In this document: positions 5,580 to 10,000 of the stretch, in pieces
How positions within the stretch are numbered: position 1 is the stretch's first letter
Layout of the letters: each line of letters starts with the position of its first letter
NCBI GenBank assembly: GCA_020217165.1
Contig: JAIWOE010000012.1
Location: forward strand, 1-10,000
Direction of reading: 5' to 3'
DNA from: Desulfovibrio sp.
GTDB taxonomy: Bacteria > Desulfobacterota > Desulfovibrionia > Desulfovibrionales > Desulfovibrionaceae
DNA length: 10,000 bases
The notes under the pieces: model-generated
Seen by the model: the letters and a program-made list of their open reading frames with translations, nothing else
Told to the model about the DNA's origin: nothing
The model's database searches: none
Position numbers and translations under genes: made by a program

Positions 5580-6352
5580 CACCCTGCCTTGCCTTGCCCG
5601 GCACGTTGCAGCCAGCGGATGGACGACACCACACCCGCCCAGTCGAACACCTCCACCATGCGCCGGGCCTGGGGGGCGCCGGTCAGTAACGCCCTGGCCA
5701 GGCGATCCCCGGCGGCGTCCAGCCGGTCCAGGGGCAGATGCCTGTGGCCGGCCCCCCGCGGCTCGGGACAGGAAAGATGCAGCATCCCGCAGCGGGTCAG
5801 GGCCGCGGCGTCTGGTGTCTCGCCACTCAGGAGCAGATGCCCCAGGTCAAGGCACAGGCCCATGTCCAATTCGTACGCCAGGGCGACCACGGATTCAAGC
5901 GGCACGGCCGGGATATTTTCCAGCAGCAGCATGGACGAAGGCAGGCCGGCCGCCGTCCAGGCCGCCACCACGCGCCGCAGCCGGGCCGGGTCCTGGAACG
6001 GGTGCAGCACACAGGCCCAGGGCCGCAGGGGGAGGGCGCGGTGCAGGAGCTGCAGGCATACGGCGGCGGGGTCGGCCGGAAGCGTCGCGGTGGGGAGATC
6101 GTCCAGATCCAGGGGCAGATGCAGGTGATAGCGCAGGGGCAGGGCGGCCAGGGCCTCCCAGGTGGCAGCGGGGTAGTCCAGGCAGGCGGCGGACTCGAAG
6201 AGGCAGATTCCCACCTCGGCCACGTCCATGGCCTGCGCCGCTTCGGCATGCGCCAGGAACCGGCAGTTTTCCAGCACGTCCCCGGGCAGGACCCAAGACG
6301 GAACGGCGATGGAATCAGGCGGCACGGCGATGGAATCAGGCGGCACGATCAT
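5579..6352 (-). CDS. cbiR: Cobamide-remodelling phosphodiesterase CbiR-like TIM barrel
   Basis: A 257-residue protein of the AP-endonuclease-2-like TIM barrel superfamily. CbiR removes the lower ligand from cobamides so that a preferred base can be attached; the family is known from Rhodobacter sphaeroides and Akkermansia. The barrel opens with SWVLPGDVLENCRFLA (19-34) and FES (52-54), which resemble the family start. Metal-binding candidates lie where expected: HLH (76-78), H117, E145 in LLENIP, D169 and H172 in DLGH, H192, HRH (203-205) and E234. The ATG overlaps the helicase stop by 4 nt (ATGA), and the TGA overlaps cobU by one base, so translation is coupled on both sides. The immediate cobU neighbour is strong support. 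Residues 4-17 are a perfect tandem duplication of PPDSIAV, so the native N-terminus may lie slightly downstream. The alternative is another sugar isomerase or AP-endonuclease-like enzyme. Confidence 0.82.
   Translation of the reverse strand: MIVPPDSIAVPPDSIAVPSWVLPGDVLENCRFLAHAEAAQAMDVAEVGICLFESAACLDYPAATWEALAALPLRYHLHLPLDLDDLPTATLPADPAAVCLQLLHRALPLRPWACVLHPFQDPARLRRVVAAWTAAGLPSSMLLLENIPAVPLESVVALAYELDMGLCLDLGHLLLSGETPDAAALTRCGMLHLSCPEPRGAGHRHLPLDRLDAAGDRLARALLTGAPQARRMVEVFDWAGVVSSIRWLQRAGQGKAG
6303..6344. repeat. Perfect 21-bp tandem duplication at the start of cbiR
   Basis: Two identical 21-bp units, 6303-6323 and 6324-6344, lie head to tail, with three further matching bases after the second. 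The duplication is in frame and encodes PPDSIAV twice. It is confined to cbiR and ends five bases before the helicase stop codon. Confidence 0.95.
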
Positions 6353-9300
6353 CCCAACAGCGACAGGGCGGTTTCCTTCTGCCGCACCTTCACCAGCAAC
6401 GCCGAGCGGCGACAGGCCGGATGGGCCGAGGCGGCGGGCAGAAAGCGCGACGCCGGCAGCCGCAGCTCACGGCCATACAGCCGGCGCTTGCCAGCCCGGG
6501 AAAGGAACAGGGCATCCCGGGCCCGGGTGCAGGCCACATAGAACAGCCGGCGCTCCTCCTCCAGGTCCGGCCCCTGGTGCGGGCTGCCGGGCTGTACCGA
6601 GCCCGTGAGCAAGCCGGGCCCGGCAAAGGGCACCAGGCCGTCTTCCAGGGCAGGGAGGAATACAGCGCGAAATTCCAGGCCCTTGGCGGCATGCATGGTC
6701 ATGATGCGGATGGACTGGCTGCGGGCGCGGACCTGTTCCGCCTCGGTCTGCAGGGCCAGCCAGTTGCAGAAGGCCTGCCAGGTGCCCTGGGCTGCAAAGA
6801 CGGCCATGAGCTCCCGGAACTGCGCCGAGGCCCAATAGCCGGCATCGAAGGGCGGCGTGGCGGCCAGCACCCTGGGCAACACATCCGGGCCCCGGGCCAG
6901 GACATGCTCGGGGATCAGGGCCGTGGCGTCCCCTGTGGTCTCCTCCGCCAGGTCCTCGAACCCCAGCCCCAGCATGGCTCGCACCGAGCGGATAATCAGG
7001 GCCGTGCGGGGCTCCTCCCAGAATCGTTCCACCTCGGCTGCGGCCACGGGCAGGCCGGCCTCGGCCAGGGCGGCGCGCAGGGGGACAGCCAGGGAGGCGA
7101 GGCGCACCAGCACGGCCATGTCCCCGGGAGCCAGCGTGCCCGCCAGGCCCGTGCCGGCGAGGGAGCCACCTGCGGCGTCCTGGAGGGTGTGACTGGTGGC
7201 GCCCAGGAGCTGACGCATTTGCTGGGCCATCCATTGGGCTTCGGCTGCCGTGCTGGGGGCCTCGAACAGGCGGATGCAGGCCTCGCCGCGGCGCACCGGG
7301 CGAATGATGGGCCGCATGAGGAAGTCCTCGGCGGGGAACACGGCTGCCGCCACGTCCAGGATGGCCGGCAGGGAGCGGTAGTTTTCTTCCAGGGTGGCCG
7401 TGTGCAACAGGGGCCAGTGACTGCGGAGGGTTTCCTGCACGGCGGCGGCGGCGCCGCGGAATCCGTAGATGCTCTGATCCGGATCGCCGATGAGGAACAG
7501 CCCGTCGCCGTCGGAGGGCATGAGCTGGGCCAGACAATGGAGCTGCAGGGGGGTCAGGTCCTGCACCTCGTCCACCAGCACGTGGGTCCAGGGCCGCTGC
7601 CAGATGCCATGCTGCATGGACTGCAGCCAGAATTCCAGCAGGTCCGTGTAATCCGCCAGGTTCACATGCTCCTTGCGCTTGCTGTAGCGCAGGAGGATGT
7701 CTTCCCACTGGTCCAGGCGTTCCAGGCGCTCCCGGGCCAGCTGGCAGGCGTCGTACAGGGAATCGGCCTCCCTGGCGGTGAGGCCGGGGCGGGCGGCCTG
7801 GGCGGATTCGCGGAACAGGCGGCGGGCCGTGGGCTCGTCCATGAGGGTGGGGGGATCGCCGGCATAGCCTGCGCTCCAGACTTCATAGGCCAGGGCGTGG
7901 AGGGTGTCTGCCCGGGGGATGGCCTGAGAGTCTCCCAGGGTGGTCAGAAGGCGTTCTTCCAGCTCCGCCGCGGCCTTGCGGGTAAAGGTCACCAGCAGCA
8001 CGTGCCGGGCGGGATGGCCGGCCTCCAGGAGGGTCAGACAGCGGGCCAGCAGGGTCCGGGTCTTGCCGGCGCCGGGACCGGCCACCACCAGCACCGGCCC
8101 GGGCCCGGCCACGGTCGCGGCCTGCTGGGCGGGATTGAGGCTGGCCGGAGTGATGGCCGGGGGCGGCTCCCCGGCAGCTGCCTGGCCAGATGTTTGGCCA
8201 GCTGCCTGAATGGACGGGGATACGGGGTCGCCATCGTCCTGGGCATCGCCACCGCTGCGGGGCTCCCGTTTGCGTCTGGTGGTGGGCAACCGGCCACCCT
8301 GAGCGCGGGCGGCGCGCTCCTCGTCGGAAAAGACCCGGATCACGCCGAACTCCCCGTCATAGCCAGCCTGGCGGATGACCTGGCCCCGGCGCATGCGGTC
8401 CAGGGCTTCGGCCAGCACGGGGTTGAGCCGGCGCACGTCCTCCAGGGGAGCCTCACGCAGCACGTGCAGCTCCGGCCCCAGGCGCTGCAGGGTCTTGGCA
8501 TACAATTGTTTGACTTTCTTGGTGGTGGGCCCGGCGGCAAGCACGTCGGCAATGCATTCGGACAGGGGGAACAGGGAGGTGAACCCCGGCTGCATGACCG
8601 GCTGCACCGGGACGGTGCGATCCGCCAGCTCCATCACCCGGTGCAGCACCCCCACGGTCAGGGGCTTGCCGCAGACGGGGCAGCGGTCCTCGGGAAACAT
8701 CTGCACCGTGGGGTCCACCCGCACGCCGCAGGCGCGGTGGCCGTCCAGGTGGTACTTGCCTTCTTCTGGAAAAAATTCCACCGTTCCCAAGAACTTGTGG
8801 GAGAGTCCCTCCCGCTGCAGGGCATGGAAGATGCCGGCGTAGTCCGGCTCGCCCTGGAAGAGATTGCATTCCCGGGCCAGTTTTTCGCCGGAGTGGGCGT
8901 CGGAATTGGAGATGAGGGAATAGCGGTCCAGGGCGGAGATGCGCCAGTTCATCTCCGGGTCCGAAGAAAGGCCGGTTTCCAGGGCGAAGATGTGGCGGGC
9001 GAGGTCCCCGAAACATTCCTCCACCGAATCGAACCCGGATTTGGAGCCGAACAGGGAGAACCACGGCGTCCAGATGTGGGCCGGGACCAGGAAGGCCTGG
9101 GGATGCAGCTCCAGGACCATTTCCAGCAGGTTGCGGGAGTCCAGCCCCAGGATGGGCCGGCCGTCGGAGGCCAGGTTACCGATGGCGGCCAGTTTGCGGT
9201 TCAGGGCGCGGGCGGTCTCAAAATCCGGTACAAACACCAGATTGTGCACCTTGCGCACCTTGCCGCCGCGTTTATAAATGGAGCTGATCTCCGCCTGGAG

Positions 9301-9579
9301 CATGAACAGGGTGCGGCCGGGCAGGGGGGCCCCCTCCAGCTCGGGGAGTTCACGGCCCAGGCCGCGCTCGTCCTTGAGCCGGTACAGGCCGCTGGCCTGA
9401 TGGGGGGTAAGGGCGGCCTCCAGCTCGTCCAGCCAGGCGGGGTGGGTGAAGTCGCCGGTTCCCAGCACGTCCACGCCCTTGGCCCGGGCCCAGGCGGCCA
9501 GCAGCCGGGGGGTGAGGGCCTTGCTGGTGGCCCTGGAGTAGCGGGAATGGATGTGCAGGTCGGCAATGAACGTCTTCAT
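6349..9579 (-). CDS. Fusion of an Endonuclease Q-like PHP nuclease with a UvrD/Rep superfamily 1 helicase
   Basis: A 1076-residue two-part protein. Residues 1 to about 425 resemble Endonuclease Q, which nicks DNA 5' of deaminated bases (uracil, hypoxanthine, xanthine) and abasic sites. The PHP metal motifs are all present: DLHIHS (7-12), H46 in GDFTHP, E97, H112, PAHIW (H168), E201 and NSDAHSG (D227, H229). A zinc-finger-like part has C284 and CPVC (300-303), with H281 as a possible fourth ligand. A low-complexity linker (about 428-480) follows. Residues 481-1076 are a full SF1A helicase: Q motif LNPAQQAAT, Walker A AGPGAGKT (500-507), TFTRKAAAEL, Walker B VDEVQD (669-674), GDPDQSIYGFRG (698-709), EENYRS, TMHAAKGLEF (961-970) and FYVACTRAR (1013-1021). 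No motif is broken. The ATG at 9579 has only a weak GGA upstream. Damage-directed nicking followed by strand unwinding is the inferred role; the individual activities follow from family knowledge. Confidence 0.88.
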   Translation of the reverse strand: MKTFIADLHIHSRYSRATSKALTPRLLAAWARAKGVDVLGTGDFTHPAWLDELEAALTPHQASGLYRLKDERGLGRELPELEGAPLPGRTLFMLQAEISSIYKRGGKVRKVHNLVFVPDFETARALNRKLAAIGNLASDGRPILGLDSRNLLEMVLELHPQAFLVPAHIWTPWFSLFGSKSGFDSVEECFGDLARHIFALETGLSSDPEMNWRISALDRYSLISNSDAHSGEKLARECNLFQGEPDYAGIFHALQREGLSHKFLGTVEFFPEEGKYHLDGHRACGVRVDPTVQMFPEDRCPVCGKPLTVGVLHRVMELADRTVPVQPVMQPGFTSLFPLSECIADVLAAGPTTKKVKQLYAKTLQRLGPELHVLREAPLEDVRRLNPVLAEALDRMRRGQVIRQAGYDGEFGVIRVFSDEERAARAQGGRLPTTRRKREPRSGGDAQDDGDPVSPSIQAAGQTSGQAAAGEPPPAITPASLNPAQQAATVAGPGPVLVVAGPGAGKTRTLLARCLTLLEAGHPARHVLLVTFTRKAAAELEERLLTTLGDSQAIPRADTLHALAYEVWSAGYAGDPPTLMDEPTARRLFRESAQAARPGLTAREADSLYDACQLARERLERLDQWEDILLRYSKRKEHVNLADYTDLLEFWLQSMQHGIWQRPWTHVLVDEVQDLTPLQLHCLAQLMPSDGDGLFLIGDPDQSIYGFRGAAAAVQETLRSHWPLLHTATLEENYRSLPAILDVAAAVFPAEDFLMRPIIRPVRRGEACIRLFEAPSTAAEAQWMAQQMRQLLGATSHTLQDAAGGSLAGTGLAGTLAPGDMAVLVRLASLAVPLRAALAEAGLPVAAAEVERFWEEPRTALIIRSVRAMLGLGFEDLAEETTGDATALIPEHVLARGPDVLPRVLAATPPFDAGYWASAQFRELMAVFAAQGTWQAFCNWLALQTEAEQVRARSQSIRIMTMHAAKGLEFRAVFLPALEDGLVPFAGPGLLTGSVQPGSPHQGPDLEEERRLFYVACTRARDALFLSRAGKRRLYGRELRLPASRFLPAASAHPACRRSALLVKVRQKETALSLLG

Positions 9580-9690
9580 GCGTCAATCCATGGGCTTGTC
9601 AGCGTCGGAATACCATCGCGGATGAGACCGCGCCACAGGACCGCTGCCATGGACTGACTCTAGCAAAATTCTACACTGAACGCCACTCTG

Positions 9691-10000
9691 CTACGCCGAC
9701 GTCAACACCCATGTGAGTTCATGTTTGTTGTGGGAAAGATGCAGCAGCGTTCCGCCAATCTCCAGGAATCCCTGCATGGTGGCATAGTCCGTTTCCCCCT
9801 GGAACTTGAGGGTGCAGACGAAGTTGCGGCAGTGGCCATAAGCGATCCAACGGCGAATATACTCAAGCAGTCTGGCTGGATAACAGATGACGTCGGAAAA
9901 AATCCAGTCAGGATGCACGTCATTGTTGGAGGCGCGGGGATCAATGCCAAAGGCGCTGCCGCGGCGCTCGGTCACGCCGGGCAGGGCGGCCACCCGCGGA
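9691..10000 (-). CDS. RlmM-like 23S rRNA 2'-O-methyltransferase, C-terminal part
   Basis: Only the last 102 or so codons are in the window; the 5' part lies beyond the right edge. The visible part, DWIFSDVICYPARLLEYI then RNFVCTLKF and HELTW near the end, resembles the C-terminal catalytic half of RlmM, the SAM-dependent enzyme that methylates a cytidine of 23S rRNA. The D of FSD, the K of TLKF and the E of HELTW match the last three members of the K-D-K-E tetrad of this fold. The protein ends earlier than E. coli RlmM. It reads in the same direction as the nuclease-helicase gene, which starts 111 nt after its stop; no clear terminator or good promoter is visible in that gap (9580-9690), so co-transcription is possible. 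Another RrmJ-fold methyltransferase is the alternative. Confidence 0.65.
   Translation of the reverse strand, partial: PRVAALPGVTERRGSAFGIDPRASNNDVHPDWIFSDVICYPARLLEYIRRWIAYGHCRNFVCTLKFQGETDYATMQGFLEIGGTLLHLSHNKHELTWVLTSA

Noticed and set aside
5416..9657. A plus-strand open frame of 1413 codons.
   Set aside because: It is antisense to cobU, cbiR and the nuclease-helicase gene. Its composition (Gly, Gln, Arg, Pro, Ala) is that of a GC-rich antisense shadow, and it matches no family.
9580..9690. A possible promoter with TAGAAT (9673-9668, minus) before the nuclease-helicase gene, and a two-codon ORF (ATG GAT TGA) from 9591.
   Set aside because: No -35 element lies at a proper distance, and the mini-ORF has no supporting signal; both are likely chance.

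Overview
The window is GC-rich chromosomal DNA with strong AGGAGG-type ribosome binding sites. Its gene content points to a sulfate-reducing deltaproteobacterium of the Desulfovibrio type: an archaeal-style first shikimate enzyme at the left edge, a cobamide-remodelling CbiR next to CobU, and a PHP/UvrD fusion protein. This placement is an inference from gene content; no rRNA or other marker gene is present.

Left edge (1-738): a leftward gene begins at 65 and runs off the window. Its first 21 residues look like 2-amino-3,7-dideoxy-D-threo-hept-6-ulosonate (ADH) synthase, the first gene of the aromatic amino acid operon in Desulfovibrio. Its leader holds a small ORF (284 to 198, minus) with eight consecutive aromatic codons, Tyr-Phe-Trp-Phe-Tyr-Phe-Trp-Phe. 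A perfect 9-bp hairpin with seven U (172-136) follows the ORF and lies before the structural gene. This is the layout of a transcription attenuator that would sense all three aromatic amino acids at once, and it is the most interesting item here. The same intergenic region carries a rightward sigma-54 promoter (584-599) and a perfect palindrome (455-470) at a typical activator distance upstream of it.

Nitrogen block (739-2581, plus): amtB (ammonium channel) and a PII protein gene, 38 nt apart, driven by the sigma-54 promoter and closed by a long hairpin. The PII protein lacks Tyr51, the usual uridylylation site.

Diguanylate cyclase (2741-3949, plus): a membrane protein with a catalytically intact GGEEF domain and an inhibitory RxxD site. 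It converges on the block that follows.

Minus-strand block (10000 down to 3968): the 3' end of an RlmM-like rRNA methyltransferase; then, after 111 nt, a 1076-residue fusion of an Endonuclease Q-like PHP nuclease with a complete UvrD/Rep helicase; then cbiR, cobU and a DHH-family phosphoesterase. The last four genes are packed tightly (4-nt overlap, 1-nt overlap, 4-nt gap) and are almost certainly co-transcribed. They join a DNA-repair machine to cobamide salvage and a nanoRNase/PAP-phosphatase-like enzyme. The start of cbiR carries a perfect 21-bp tandem duplication.
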